Part shown: piece after piece, positions 1 to 9,218 of the stretch
How positions within the stretch are numbered: the stretch's first letter is position 1
Layout of the letters: the number at the start of each line of letters is the position of its first letter
Assembly (NCBI GenBank): GCA_016714465.1
Contig: JADKDT010000021.1
Span: 1 to 43,925 of the forward strand
Source of the DNA: Candidatus Brachythrix odensensis
GTDB taxonomy: Bacteria; Chloroflexota; Anaerolineae; J036; Brachytrichaceae
Length of the DNA stretch: 43,925 nt
Reading direction: 5' to 3'
Notes under the pieces: model-generated
Told to the model about the DNA's origin: nothing
Databases searched by the model: none
The model's input: the letters and a program-made list of their open reading frames with translations, nothing else
Program-made: the position numbers and the translations under genes

Positions 1-69
1 AGCACCGTCATGAAGCGATCGTGAGAGCGTTCTCATGCGTCTGCTTGTGATAACATTCACGATCGTTTT

Positions 70-444
70 ATGCTGACGGACTACCTGCCAGTAGGCATCC
101 TTATTCTGCTCGCCACCGGTCTAGCGCTGCTGATCGTGGCGATTTCGATTTTCTTCGGGCCGAAGCGCCACCAAAGCCAAACGGCAAAGGTGCAGCCCTA
201 CGAAAGCGGCATGAAGGCAATCGGACCCGGGCAGCGCCGGCTTCCGGTGCGGTTCTATTTGACCGCCGTGCTCTTTATTCTGTTCGACATCGAGATCATC
301 TTCTTCTACCCGTGGGCGGTCGCCTTTCGCGAGTTGGGGTGGGGCGGGTTTGTCGCGATGCTGAGCTTCACCGGGATCCTGGTAGCTGGATTCGTCTGGG
401 TGTGGAAAAAGGGCGCGCTCGAGTGGGATTCGATGGACAAGTAG
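70..444 (+). CDS. nuoA: NADH-quinone oxidoreductase subunit A
   Basis: Small membrane subunit of complex I, at the junction of the peripheral and membrane arms. The 124-residue product has three hydrophobic segments (about residues 8-28, 62-82 and 92-112). It carries the family signatures 'PYESGM' in the first loop and 'FDIEIIFFYPWA' in the second membrane segment; the acidic residues in the latter are characteristic of NuoA/ND3. Length and sequence are typical. ATG at 70 is the natural start, with no strong Shine-Dalgarno upstream. It opens a thirteen-gene complex I operon, and nuoB follows after 8 bases. The 69 bases upstream show no clear promoter, so the true operon promoter may lie outside the window. 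Confidence 0.97.
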   Translation: MLTDYLPVGILILLATGLALLIVAISIFFGPKRHQSQTAKVQPYESGMKAIGPGQRRLPVRFYLTAVLFILFDIEIIFFYPWAVAFRELGWGGFVAMLSFTGILVAGFVWVWKKGALEWDSMDK

Positions 445-452
445 GGGGCTGA

Positions 453-935
453 ATGGGTATTGAACAGAAACTAGGGGACATGGGCGTTGTCACGATGACG
501 CTCGAAAAGGCTGTGGGCTGGGCGCGCTCCAACGCGCTATGGCCGATGTTGTTCGGGCTGGCATGCTGCGCCATCGAGATGATGAGCACCCAGGCGAGCC
601 GCTATGACCTGTCGCGCTTTGGCATGGAGCTCATGCGCGCCAGCCCGCGCCAGAGCGATCTCATGATCGTTGCCGGCCGCGTGAGCCGCAAGATGGCGCC
701 CGTGCTGCGGAATCTCTACGATCAAATGCCTGAGCCGAAATGGGTGATCGCCATGGGCGATTGCGCCTCGTGCGGCGGTGTCTTTAACAACTACGCCGTC
801 GTCCAGGGCGTCGACGAGATTGTCCCGGTCGATGTGTATATCGCCGGCTGTCCGCCGCGCCCCGAGACCCTTATTGACGGCATCCTGAAGCTTCAGGACA
901 AGATCAAAAAAGAGCCACTCAAGAAGTGGGCCTGA
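453..935 (+). CDS. nuoB: NADH-quinone oxidoreductase subunit B (cluster N2 subunit)
   Basis: Carries the terminal 4Fe-4S cluster N2, which hands electrons to quinone. The 160-residue product has all four expected ligands: the adjacent pair Cys38-Cys39 in 'FGLACCAIEMM', Cys104 in 'GDCASCGG' and Cys133 in 'AGCPPRPE'. Length is normal for the family and no membrane segment is present. ATG at 453 follows the nuoA stop by 8 bases; nuoC follows after 9 bases. Identification is secure. Confidence 0.98.
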   Translation: MGIEQKLGDMGVVTMTLEKAVGWARSNALWPMLFGLACCAIEMMSTQASRYDLSRFGMELMRASPRQSDLMIVAGRVSRKMAPVLRNLYDQMPEPKWVIAMGDCASCGGVFNNYAVVQGVDEIVPVDVYIAGCPPRPETLIDGILKLQDKIKKEPLKKWA

Positions 936-944
936 ACCACCGGC

Positions 945-1448
945 ATGGCTGAATCAACTTCTCTCGCGGCTGCCCTGGGCGATGCCGTAACCAACACCGT
1001 TGTCTTTCGAGACGAGGTCACGCTCCTGACCACCCGCGAGCGACTCGTTGAAGTGCTGACCCATTTGCGGGATGTGGAGCGCTTCGAAATGTTGACCGAC
1101 GAGACCTGCGTCGACTTCCACCCTGGCGAGCCGCGCTTCGCCCTGGTCTACCAATTGACCTCACTGGAACGGGCCATGCGCGTGCGGGTGAAGATCATGC
1201 TGAGCGGCGCCGACAGGGTCGCGCCGACGGTGATGGGCGTCTATCGGAATGCCAATTGGCTCGAACGCGAGCTCTACGATCTTTTCGGGATAACGTTTGA
1301 GGGGCATCCCGATTTGCGCCGGATCATGATGCCGGCCGACTATCAGGGTCATCCGCTGTTGAAGGAAGTTCCGGTGACTGTCGAAGAGGTCGCCTTCAGC
1401 TTCAATCGGCGGCGCATCGACGACACCAAGATATACGCGGGGGAATGA
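945..1448 (+). CDS. nuoC: NADH-quinone oxidoreductase subunit C (30 kDa subunit)
   Basis: Peripheral-arm scaffold subunit that packs against NuoD. The 167-residue product has the NuoC signature near residues 103-123, 'ERELYDLFGITFEGHPDLRR', followed by 'PADYQGHPL'. It is a separate gene, not the NuoCD fusion seen in enterobacteria. The stop overlaps the start of nuoD (ATGA, 1445-1448), which suggests translational coupling. Confidence 0.97.
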   Translation: MAESTSLAAALGDAVTNTVVFRDEVTLLTTRERLVEVLTHLRDVERFEMLTDETCVDFHPGEPRFALVYQLTSLERAMRVRVKIMLSGADRVAPTVMGVYRNANWLERELYDLFGITFEGHPDLRRIMMPADYQGHPLLKEVPVTVEEVAFSFNRRRIDDTKIYAGE

Positions 1449-2731
1449 TGGATCAAACCCAACTCAGCGTCGAGGAATCGGCCCACAATCTCGAAAAACA
1501 CGCTGACGTACAGCTCGACATCACCGTCGAACAGCTGAAGAAACTGGTGAGCCCGCGGGCGTTTACGGGCGAGACCATGCTCCTGAACATGGGCCCCCAG
1601 CACCCGTCGACCCACGGTGTGTTGCGCCTGCTCCTCGAGCTCGACGGCGAGACGGTCGTGAGCTGCATTCCCGACATCGGCTTTTTGCACACTGGCATCG
1701 AGAAGACCCATGAGGGCAAAACGTATCTCAAGGGTTTGCCCCTGACCGATCGGACCGACTACCTCGCGCCGATGATCAACAATCTGGCGTATTGCGGCGC
1801 GATTGAGAAGCTGTGCGAAATCGACGTGCCGCTGCGCGCCCAGTATCTGCGAGTCATCCTGGCCGAGCTCACCCGGATGAACAGCCACCTGGTGTGGCTG
1901 GGCACCCATGCCCTCGATATCGGGGCGATGAGTGTGTTTCTGTATTGCATGCGCGAGCGCGAATTGCTGCTGGATGTGTTTGAGTCCGTGTCCGGAGCGC
2001 GGATGATGTCAAGCTACTTCCGCCCGGGAGGACTGTGGCGGGATGTGCCGGATGTCTTCTTCGATCTGGTGCGCAAGGTGATGGATGTCTTCCCGGGCCG
2101 CATCATCGAGTATGAGCGGCTGCTCAAGGAGAACCCGATCTGGCGCGAGCGCACGGTCGGGATTGGCGTCATTGGCAAGGCCGACGCAATTGCCTGGGGG
2201 ATGACCGGGCCCAGCCTGCGCGGGAGCGGGGTCAACTATGACATCCGGAAAGCGTTTCCCTACTCGTCATACGACCACTTTGACTTCAGCGTGCCGCTTG
2301 GGACAAAGGGTGACGTCTACGATCGTTATCGCTGCCGGTTGGATGAGTTCACTCAGAGCCTGAAGATCATCAAGCAGGCCCTTGACCGGTTGCCGCCCGG
2401 GCCCGTGATCACCGACGATCGCAAGTTCGCCCCGCCGCCGAAGCACGAAATCGCCTACTCGATGGAATCGCTCATCCACCACTTTAAGTTGTGGACCGAA
2501 GGCTTCCGCGGGCCGAACGCCGATGTCTACTTTGCCGTCGAAAGCGGCAAGGGCGAATACGGCGTCTATATTCATGGCGATGGCGGCCCCAAGCCGCGTC
2601 GCGTGCCCTTCCGCGCGCCGTCGCTGTGCAACCTCCAGGCGCTCCCGCAGATGTCGGATGGCGCGTTGATCGCCGACCTGGTCGGCATCATCGGCTCGGT
2701 TGACATTGTGCTCGGCGAGGTCGATCGCTGA
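1445..2731 (+). CDS. nuoD: NADH-quinone oxidoreductase subunit D (49 kDa subunit)
   Basis: Forms the quinone-binding pocket with NuoB and is related to NiFe-hydrogenase large subunits. The product is 428 residues. It has a roughly 40-residue charged N-terminal stretch, then the conserved 'GPQHPSTHGVLR' at about residue 50, and ends with the usual 'IIGSVDIVLGEVDR'. Two adjacent ATG codons occur at the start (1445 and 1448); the first overlaps the nuoC stop. Full length and uninterrupted. Confidence 0.98.
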   Translation: MMDQTQLSVEESAHNLEKHADVQLDITVEQLKKLVSPRAFTGETMLLNMGPQHPSTHGVLRLLLELDGETVVSCIPDIGFLHTGIEKTHEGKTYLKGLPLTDRTDYLAPMINNLAYCGAIEKLCEIDVPLRAQYLRVILAELTRMNSHLVWLGTHALDIGAMSVFLYCMRERELLLDVFESVSGARMMSSYFRPGGLWRDVPDVFFDLVRKVMDVFPGRIIEYERLLKENPIWRERTVGIGVIGKADAIAWGMTGPSLRGSGVNYDIRKAFPYSSYDHFDFSVPLGTKGDVYDRYRCRLDEFTQSLKIIKQALDRLPPGPVITDDRKFAPPPKHEIAYSMESLIHHFKLWTEGFRGPNADVYFAVESGKGEYGVYIHGDGGPKPRRVPFRAPSLCNLQALPQMSDGALIADLVGIIGSVDIVLGEVDR

Positions 2732-2759
2732 TCGCGCGTTCGCATTCGTACACCTAATC

Positions 2760-3227
2760 ATGCTGAGAACCAATCGCGCCGCCGACATCGAAAAGGTGCT
2801 GGCGAAATACCCCACAAAGCGCAGCGCCGTGATGCCGCTGCTGAACCTGGCCCAGGAAGAATACGGCTACTGCAGCCCGGAGGCAATTCGCGAAGTCGCG
2901 GCAATTTGCGATCTGGATCCGACCGAAGTCAAGTCGGTGGTCGGCTTCTACACGATGTACTACGAAGAGAAGGTCGGCACGACCGTCATCGACGTGTGCG
3001 ACGACTTGCCGTGCGCCCTGCGCGGGGCCGATGGTTTCATCGCGCACTGCGAGCGCAAACTCGGAATCAAGGCCGGCGAGACCACCGCCAACGGCAAGAT
3101 CACCCTGCATTCGGTGATGTGCGTCGCAGCGTGTAATCGGGCGCCGGTCGCCCAGGTGAACGGCGCGTACCGCTACGACCTCACCCCCGAAACCTTCGAC
3201 CAAATGGTCGATGAGCTCCAGAAATGA
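2760..3227 (+). CDS. nuoE: NADH-quinone oxidoreductase subunit E (24 kDa, 2Fe-2S)
   Basis: Thioredoxin-fold subunit of the NADH dehydrogenase module, carrying cluster N1a. The start chosen is ATG 2760, giving 155 residues; an in-frame upstream extension would run into the nuoD coding end and has no family support. The four cluster ligands are visible as Cys80 and Cys85 ('VCDDLPC') and Cys121 and Cys125 ('MCVAAC'). The helical N-terminal part contains 'EEYGYCSPEAI' and 'VVGFYTMYYEEK', both typical. The end overlaps the nuoF start by four bases. Confidence 0.97.
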   Translation: MLRTNRAADIEKVLAKYPTKRSAVMPLLNLAQEEYGYCSPEAIREVAAICDLDPTEVKSVVGFYTMYYEEKVGTTVIDVCDDLPCALRGADGFIAHCERKLGIKAGETTANGKITLHSVMCVAACNRAPVAQVNGAYRYDLTPETFDQMVDELQK

Positions 3228-4551
3228 CCGGCATGGAAAAACATCTGCTTCTGCGTGACCTGGACGTCCCGAATATTCGGGAACTCGCCGTGTATATGGC
3301 CAATGACGGCTACGCCGCCTGGAAAAAGGCCGTCACGTCGATGAAGGGCGAGGAAGTCGTCGCCGCGGTGAAAGACTCGGGCCTGCGCGGCCGGGGCGGC
3401 GCCGGGTTTCCTGCCGGCCTGAAGTGGAGCTTCATCCCCAAGGATGTCTTCCCCAAGTATGTTGTCGTCAATGGTGACGAGAGCGAGCCGGGAACCTTCA
3501 AGGACCATGCGCTCTGCGCAACAACCCGCACCAGGTCATAGAAGGCACCGCCTTGTGCGCTTACGCCATCGGATCGAATCTCGCCTACATCTATCTGCGC
3601 GGCGAATTCTCAGAGCCCGGCAAGGAGCTCGAGAAAGCACTCGCCGACGCCTATGCCAATGGTCTGTTGGGGACCAACTTGATGGGCACCGGTTACTCGC
3701 TGGACATTCGGGTGCACTACGGAGCAGGGGCATATATCTGCGGCGAAGAATCGGCGCTGCTCGAGTCGCTCGAGGGCCGGATCGGCCAGCCGCGGCTCAA
3801 GCCGCCGTTTCCGGCGACGAATGGGCTTTATAACAAACCGACCGTCATCAACAACGTTGAGACGCTGGCCAATGTGCCGTGGATTGTCCTCAACGGGGCA
3901 GCCTGGTATCGCCAGTTTGGGACCGAGAAAAGCAGCGGCGTCAAGCTCTTCAGCGTGTCGGGTCACGTCAAGAATCCGGGCAACTATGAGCTCCCGCTCG
4001 GCAAGTACAGCATCCAGGATCTGCTCGACATGGCCGGTGGCTCGTCGACTGGCCGGCCGATCAGGGCCGTGCTGCCCGCCGGTTCGTCCAGCCCGATCAT
4101 CCCCGCCGTCAACTTTGGGGCCAAGCTCGACTATGAGTCCATGGCCGGCATCGGCTCGGTGCTTGGCTCGTGCTCGTTCATCTTCATGGATGACAGCGTT
4201 GACATGGTCTGGGCAGCCCGCAAGATGATCCGTTTCTTCAAGCACGAGAGTTGCGGCAAGTGCACGCCCTGCCGGGAAGGCACCTATTGGGCGCTCAAGC
4301 TCTACAACAAGCTTCTGTCAGGCGAAGGCACGCTGGCCGACATCGATATGATCGGTGAGGTCAACAAGCAGATCATCGGGAAATGCTTCTGTCCGCTGGG
4401 CGAGTTTGCCACCAGCTCAATGACGTTCACGCTCAAGCACTTCAAGCAGGACTACATCGACTTCATCGAGAAGAAGAAGGGCGGCACGCCCGAATACAAG
4501 GCCGAGCTCGCTCGGGACACGCACGGCCATCACGCCCAGGCCGCGCACTAG
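3224..4551 (+). CDS. nuoF: NADH-quinone oxidoreductase subunit F (51 kDa), frame broken near 3514
   Basis: Binds NADH and FMN and holds 4Fe-4S cluster N3. The first frame (3224-3541) has the FMN-site glycine motif 'RGRGGAGFPAGLKW' and 'NGDESEPGTFKD'. The second frame (from about 3515 to 4551) resumes with 'RNNPHQVIEGTALCAYAIGS' and holds the NADH-site 'GAYICGEESALLESLEGR', the cluster motif 'ESCGKCTPCREG' and the fourth ligand in 'IGKCFCPLG'. Restoring one base at about 3513-3516 (GCGCTC-TGCGC) joins the two into a normal protein of about 442 residues. A single-base deletion, probably a sequence error, is therefore likely. Overlaps nuoE by four bases. Confidence 0.95.
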
Positions 4552-4581
4552 GCCGGCGCGAACGAATCGACAAGCAACACC

Positions 4582-6783
4582 ATGGCTGATCTGATCAACC
4601 TGACCATCGATGGCGTCCCAGTCGGGGTGCCCAAGGGCACCCTGATCGTCGACGCCGCCAAGCGAATCGGCAATGACATCCCGGTTTTCTGCTATCACCC
4701 CAAGCTCAAGCCGGTCGGGATGTGCCGGATGTGCCTGGTTGAGATCGGCACGCCCAAAGTCGATCCGGCCACCAAGCAGATCGTCAAGGACGACAAAGGC
4801 AATGTCGTTATCGCCTGGCAGCCCAAGCTGAATACCGGGTGCACAACCCCGGTGAGCGAGGGGATGGCCGTCCGGACCAAGACGCCGGTGGTCATCGAAG
4901 CTCGCGAGGATGTACTGGAGTTCCTGCTGACCAGTCATCCGCTTGACTGCCCGATCTGTGACAAGGGCGGTGAATGCCCGCTGCAAAACCTGACCCTCGC
5001 CCATGGGCCGGGGGTGAGCCGCTTCGACTACGCCGACAAACAGCACAACGACAAGCACGTGCCCCTGGGCGAGCTGATCTTCCTCGATCGCGAACGCTGC
5101 ATCCAGTGCTCGCGCTGTGTGCGCTTCCAGGATGAGATTGCCGACGATCATGTGTTGCAGTTTCACGATCGCGGGCGCGGCATGGAAATCGTCACCTTCA
5201 GCGATCCGGGATTTGACAGCTATTTCGGCGGCAATACCACCGACATCTGCCCGGTTGGCGCGCTCACGACGGCCGATTTTCGCTTCAAGGCCCGCCCGTG
5301 GGAGCTCAAGTCCACGCCGAGCGTGTGCGGCCACTGCGCGGTGGGCTGCAACACGTCGCTGAACACGCGCACAAACACGAGCACCGGAACCCTTGACATC
5401 AAGCGGGTGATGCCCCGCCAGAATGAACAGGTCAACGAGATCTGGCTGTGCGACAAAGGGCGCTTCGTTCATCACTACACCCGCGCGGCGGAGCGCATCA
5501 CCCGGCCGTTGATCCGCAAGGATGGCAAGCTCCAGGAAGCCACCTGGGAAAGCGCGCTGCAACTCATCTCGGACAAGCTGAATACGGTGCCTGGCCTGCG
5601 CGTGGCTGGGGTGATCGGCGACCGGGTCGCCAATGAAGACGCCTGGCTGTTCAAGCGCTTCCTGACTGAGATTGTAAAGACGCCCTATGTGGCCGCCTCG
5701 CCAGCGCTGCCGGCGGCTTATGCCGACATCGCCCGGGCCAGTGGCCTCGGAGTTGACGCTGATTTCAAGCAGCTTGGCAAAGGCGACGTCATCGTCGTCG
5801 TTAACGGCGATCTCGAGGAGCAGGCCCCGGTGTGGTTCCTGCGCCTGCGCCAGGCCGTCGTCGATCGCGGCGCAAAGCTCATCGTCGCCCATCACCGCAG
5901 CACAAAGATGCACCGTTATGCGCATGTGATTGCGCGCTATCAGCCGGGCTTGGCGGCGCAGTGGGTGGCTTCGAATCCCGCTGAATTGCAGGGTTTGAAG
6001 GATGCCCGGAATGTCGTCATGGTGTTTGGCGATGACACGCTCGGTCCGCCGAATGCCCGCGCGCTGGCGAGTGGCTTGGCCGCTGTCCTGCGCGAGGCGG
6101 GCCAGGCTGGCAAGTCCAACAGCGGATTGCTGCCGCTGTATCCGCACGGAAATACGCAGGGCGTATACGATGTGGTTGGGGCCGGCGAGCGGGCGCAGAC
6201 CGCAGATGTGGCCTGGCTGGTCGGGGTGGGTGACGCCGCCGACGCCCCGAAGGCGGGCTTCACCATTGTCAGCGAGCTGTTGATGACCGACCTGGCGAAG
6301 TCGGCCGATGTCGTGCTGCCGGCCCTGAGTGCTGCCGAGCGGGACGGCACGCTGACCAGCGGCGACCGCCGCGTCCAGCGCTTCTACGCCGCTCTACCTG
6401 CCCTGGGCGAGGCCAAGCCCGACTGGTGGGCGGCTCAGGAAATTGCCAAGCGCATGGGCGCCAACTGGTCTTTCCCGGATGCCGCTGCCGTGTTTGCCGA
6501 TATGGCTGCCCATGTGGGTCCTTACGCCGGCCTCAGCTATGCCGGATTGGCCAAGATAGAAGCGCAGTGGCCTCCGGTTGGCCGCGACGATCTCTACTAC
6601 GGTGGCACGGTCTACGACAACATGGGTGGAGTGGGCGCGCGCACAAGCCCAGGCGAAGGCCCGTCTGATGCAGTCGCGCCGGCTGAGCCGACCATGGAAG
6701 CCCTCACCCGACCCCAACCCGCTCTTTATCGTTCGGGCGAGCTTACTCGCTTGAGCGATGTGATTGGAAAGCGGCTGGTCTGA
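4582..6783 (+). CDS. nuoG: NADH-quinone oxidoreductase subunit G (75 kDa, iron-sulfur)
   Basis: Electron-wire subunit of complex I. The 733-residue product has in order: a 2Fe-2S ferredoxin domain (Cys37, Cys48, Cys51 and a later Cys in 'NTGCTTPV'); the 'HPLDCPICDKGGECPLQ' segment with a His/Cys-ligated 4Fe-4S cluster; the cluster motif 'RCIQCSRCVR' with its distal 'DICPVGAL'; and a molybdopterin-oxidoreductase-like C-terminal half. 'VCGHCAVGCN' followed by 'EIWLCDKGRF' supplies the four cysteines of the optional cluster N7, which only some bacteria keep. One uninterrupted frame, starting 30 bases after nuoF. Confidence 0.97.
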   Translation: MADLINLTIDGVPVGVPKGTLIVDAAKRIGNDIPVFCYHPKLKPVGMCRMCLVEIGTPKVDPATKQIVKDDKGNVVIAWQPKLNTGCTTPVSEGMAVRTKTPVVIEAREDVLEFLLTSHPLDCPICDKGGECPLQNLTLAHGPGVSRFDYADKQHNDKHVPLGELIFLDRERCIQCSRCVRFQDEIADDHVLQFHDRGRGMEIVTFSDPGFDSYFGGNTTDICPVGALTTADFRFKARPWELKSTPSVCGHCAVGCNTSLNTRTNTSTGTLDIKRVMPRQNEQVNEIWLCDKGRFVHHYTRAAERITRPLIRKDGKLQEATWESALQLISDKLNTVPGLRVAGVIGDRVANEDAWLFKRFLTEIVKTPYVAASPALPAAYADIARASGLGVDADFKQLGKGDVIVVVNGDLEEQAPVWFLRLRQAVVDRGAKLIVAHHRSTKMHRYAHVIARYQPGLAAQWVASNPAELQGLKDARNVVMVFGDDTLGPPNARALASGLAAVLREAGQAGKSNSGLLPLYPHGNTQGVYDVVGAGERAQTADVAWLVGVGDAADAPKAGFTIVSELLMTDLAKSADVVLPALSAAERDGTLTSGDRRVQRFYAALPALGEAKPDWWAAQEIAKRMGANWSFPDAAAVFADMAAHVGPYAGLSYAGLAKIEAQWPPVGRDDLYYGGTVYDNMGGVGARTSPGEGPSDAVAPAEPTMEALTRPQPALYRSGELTRLSDVIGKRLV

Positions 6784-6825
6784 TTGGTAAAGCGGCCGGT
6801 ACTCCGGACGCCATACTCGCAAACA

Positions 6826-7827
6826 ATGCCCAACTTCCTCGAGATTCTCCTCAAAGCAGTCATGTTCCTGGTGCTTGCCCTGACCGGGTTTGCCTACATG
6901 ACCTGGATCGAGCGGCGCGTCATCGCCCGAATGCAGTCGCGCATCGGTCCGAATCGAGTCGGCCCACAGGGTCTGCTACAGCCGGTGGCCGAGGGCCTCA
7001 AGCTCATCTTCAAAGAGAGCATCACCCCCGCCCAGGCGGACCGGTTTGTCTACTTCCTGGCCCCGATGCTGGCGGTGATTCCTGCCATTTCGCTGTTTGC
7101 GGTGATCCCGATTTCCAACAACGCGTTTTTCAACCTTGCGGGCGGGCTGGACACTGCCGTCCTGTTTGTGCTGGCGATGCTCGGGACTGCGGTGTATGGG
7201 ATTGCTCTGGCCGGCTGGTCGAGCAATAACAAGTACGCCTCAATCGGCGGTCTGCGGGCCGCCGCCCAGGTCATTTCGTACGAGCTGGCCCTGAGCCTGT
7301 CACTGGTCGCCGTGGTGTTGATGGCCGGCAGCGCCAGCATGAATGTCATCATCGAAAAGCAGTTGCCCGGCAATATCCTGGGCTGGTTCATCATCCGCCA
7401 GCCGGTCGCGGCGGCGATCTTCGCCATCACGGCCCTGGCCGAGCTCGCCCGTGCGCCGTTCGATTTGGTCGAGGCCGAGCAGGAACTGACCGCCGGCTAC
7501 ATGACCGAATACGGCGGGATGAAATTCGCCCTGTTCTTCATGAGCGAATATGTCAAGATGGTCGCCTTGAGCGCGCTCTTCACCGTCTTCTTTCTCGGTG
7601 GTTGGAGCGGGCCCTTCGTCGGCGACTCATGGGTGCTCGGGCTGATCTACTTCTCGGTCAAAGTTCTGGCCTGCCTGCTGGTCATGGTCTGGGTGCGGGC
7701 GACGCTGCCACGCTTCCGCTACGACAAGTTGATGGCCCTTGGCTGGAAGAAACTCCTTCCGATCGCGCTGGCCAACGTGGTGCTGACCGCGCTGCTCATC
7801 GTGCTGGGTGTGCCCGGCTACAAATAG
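6826..7827 (+). CDS. nuoH: NADH-quinone oxidoreductase subunit H
   Basis: Membrane subunit at the quinone chamber. The start is set at ATG 6826 ('MPNFLEILLKAV', 333 residues); the frame is open back to TTG 6784, directly after the nuoG stop, but that extension is hydrophilic and not family-like. About eight membrane segments are visible. The hallmark loop 'SRIGPNRVGP' lies near residue 40, and 'AELARAPFDLVEAEQEL' is the conserved quinone-site loop with its acidic residues. Confidence 0.97.
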   Translation: MPNFLEILLKAVMFLVLALTGFAYMTWIERRVIARMQSRIGPNRVGPQGLLQPVAEGLKLIFKESITPAQADRFVYFLAPMLAVIPAISLFAVIPISNNAFFNLAGGLDTAVLFVLAMLGTAVYGIALAGWSSNNKYASIGGLRAAAQVISYELALSLSLVAVVLMAGSASMNVIIEKQLPGNILGWFIIRQPVAAAIFAITALAELARAPFDLVEAEQELTAGYMTEYGGMKFALFFMSEYVKMVALSALFTVFFLGGWSGPFVGDSWVLGLIYFSVKVLACLLVMVWVRATLPRFRYDKLMALGWKKLLPIALANVVLTALLIVLGVPGYK

Positions 7828-7841
7828 GACCGAATCGCCGC

Positions 7842-8375
7842 ATGAACCTGAAAAAGAGATTCCGCGCCATCACCCGCATTCCGCTGGGCTTCGCCACCGT
7901 GCTGAAGCAGATGTTCCAGAAGCCGGTGACGGTGCAATATCCCGAAGAGAAGCGCCCGATGACCTCGCGCTTTCGCGGGCGTCACAACCTCAAGCGCTAT
8001 GACGATGGGCTGGAGAAGTGCATTGGCTGCGCGCTGTGCGCGGCAGCCTGTCCCGCCGACGCGATCTGGGTCGAGGCGGCCGAGAACACGAATGAGGTGC
8101 GTTTTTCGCCCGGCGAGCGCTACGCCAAGACGTACGAGATTAACATGCTGCGCTGCATTTTTTGCGGCTACTGCGAAGACGCCTGCCCGACCAACGCGAT
8201 CGTTCTGGAGCCGATCGAGTTCCCGACCGGGTACACCCGCGAGAGCATGATCTATACCAAGTCCCAACTGCTTGAGTCGCCGCCCATCAACGTCGCCGCC
8301 ACGCCGCAACAGACGCCGGCCGGGAAGTACGATCGGGCCATTCTTCCGTTCCCGCCGGTGGACAGCAGCGTTTAG
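7842..8375 (+). CDS. nuoI: NADH-quinone oxidoreductase subunit I (two 4Fe-4S clusters)
   Basis: Ferredoxin-like subunit with clusters N6a and N6b. ATG 7842 gives 177 residues starting 'MNLKKRFRAI'; the frame is open far upstream but overlaps nuoH. Two complete 4Fe-4S motifs are seen, 'CIGCALCAAACP' and 'CIFCGYCEDACP', with the usual 'YEINMLRC' between them. The C-terminal 25 residues after 'YTKSQLLE' form a Pro-rich tail of low conservation. Confidence 0.98.
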   Translation: MNLKKRFRAITRIPLGFATVLKQMFQKPVTVQYPEEKRPMTSRFRGRHNLKRYDDGLEKCIGCALCAAACPADAIWVEAAENTNEVRFSPGERYAKTYEINMLRCIFCGYCEDACPTNAIVLEPIEFPTGYTRESMIYTKSQLLESPPINVAATPQQTPAGKYDRAILPFPPVDSSV

Positions 8376-8395
8376 GCCAACGCACGAGGAAAATC

Positions 8396-8896
8396 ATGGG
8401 CTCTGAATTCATCGTCTTCCTGGCCGTGGCCATCGTCGCGATTGGCGCCGCCGTGGGCATGGCGCTCAGCCGCAACGCGCTGTACTCGGCCATGTTTCTG
8501 ATCCTCAACTTTGCCTGCGTGGCGGTGTTGTATCTACTGCTGAACGCCCCGTTTCTGGCTGTTGCCCAGGTCACGGTCTACACCGGCGCGATCATGGTCT
8601 TGTTTGTCTTTGTCATCATGGTTCTGGGCGCCGAGAAACTGCCGGCCGGCGAATCACGCAAGGAAATGGCCTGGCAGCGGCCGCTCGCGCTGGGCCTGGG
8701 CGTGCTGCTGCTCATCCAGGCGGCCTACGTGGTCTTCACCCGGGTCGTTTCTTCTTCGGCGACGAAGCTCATCGACTCGAGCCCGCTTGCAATTGGAAAG
8801 GCGCTCTTTGGTCCGTACCTTTTTCCGTTTGAGGTCGCTTCGATCCTGTTGCTGGCCGCGATGGTCGGGGCAGTGGTGCTGACCCGCAAGGAGTGA
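8396..8896 (+). CDS. nuoJ: NADH-quinone oxidoreductase subunit J
   Basis: Membrane subunit, 166 residues with five hydrophobic segments. The third segment contains 'VAQVTVYTGAIMVLFVFVIM', the conserved ND6/NuoJ helix with its pi-bulge glycine. An A-rich 'GAGGAAAATC' precedes the ATG. The last bases hold the AAGGAG Shine-Dalgarno of nuoK. Confidence 0.97.
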   Translation: MGSEFIVFLAVAIVAIGAAVGMALSRNALYSAMFLILNFACVAVLYLLLNAPFLAVAQVTVYTGAIMVLFVFVIMVLGAEKLPAGESRKEMAWQRPLALGLGVLLLIQAAYVVFTRVVSSSATKLIDSSPLAIGKALFGPYLFPFEVASILLLAAMVGAVVLTRKE

Positions 8897-8901
8897 TTGG
8901 C

Positions 8902-9204
8902 ATGAACGAAACAACCCCCTACATCCTGCTCAGCGCGCTCCTGTTCTCGATCGGCGCGGTCTCCGTCCTGACCCGCCGCAATGCGATCATGATCTTCATG
9001 TCGGTCGAGCTCATGCTCAACGCGGCCAATCTGGCCTTTGTGGCCTTTGCCAAGCAGTGGGGACAGCTCGACGGGCAGCTCTTCGTCTTCTTTGTGATGA
9101 CCGTCGCCGCGGCGGAAGTCGCGGTCGGTCTGGCGCTGATCGTCGCCATCTTCAGAGCAAAGAAGGGCACCGATGTCGATGACCTCAGCGTAATGAAGAA
9201 CTGA
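8902..9204 (+). CDS. nuoK: NADH-quinone oxidoreductase subunit K
   Basis: Small antiporter-related membrane subunit, about 100 residues with three membrane segments. The two conserved membrane glutamates are in 'FMSVELMLNAANL' and 'VAAAEVAVGLAL'. ATG 8902 is preferred over GTG 8893 because AAGGAG at 8888-8893 is well spaced for it. Typical length. Confidence 0.97.
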   Translation: MNETTPYILLSALLFSIGAVSVLTRRNAIMIFMSVELMLNAANLAFVAFAKQWGQLDGQLFVFFVMTVAAAEVAVGLALIVAIFRAKKGTDVDDLSVMKN

Positions 9205-9218
9205 TCCCGGTCCAATCG

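Noticed and set aside
4417..6147. Long minus-strand frame opposite nuoG, and similar long frames opposite pdhA/pdhB (17381-19006) and nuoL (9597-10742)
   Set aside because: They are mirror frames of confidently identified genes in GC-rich DNA and show only low-complexity, non-family sequence.
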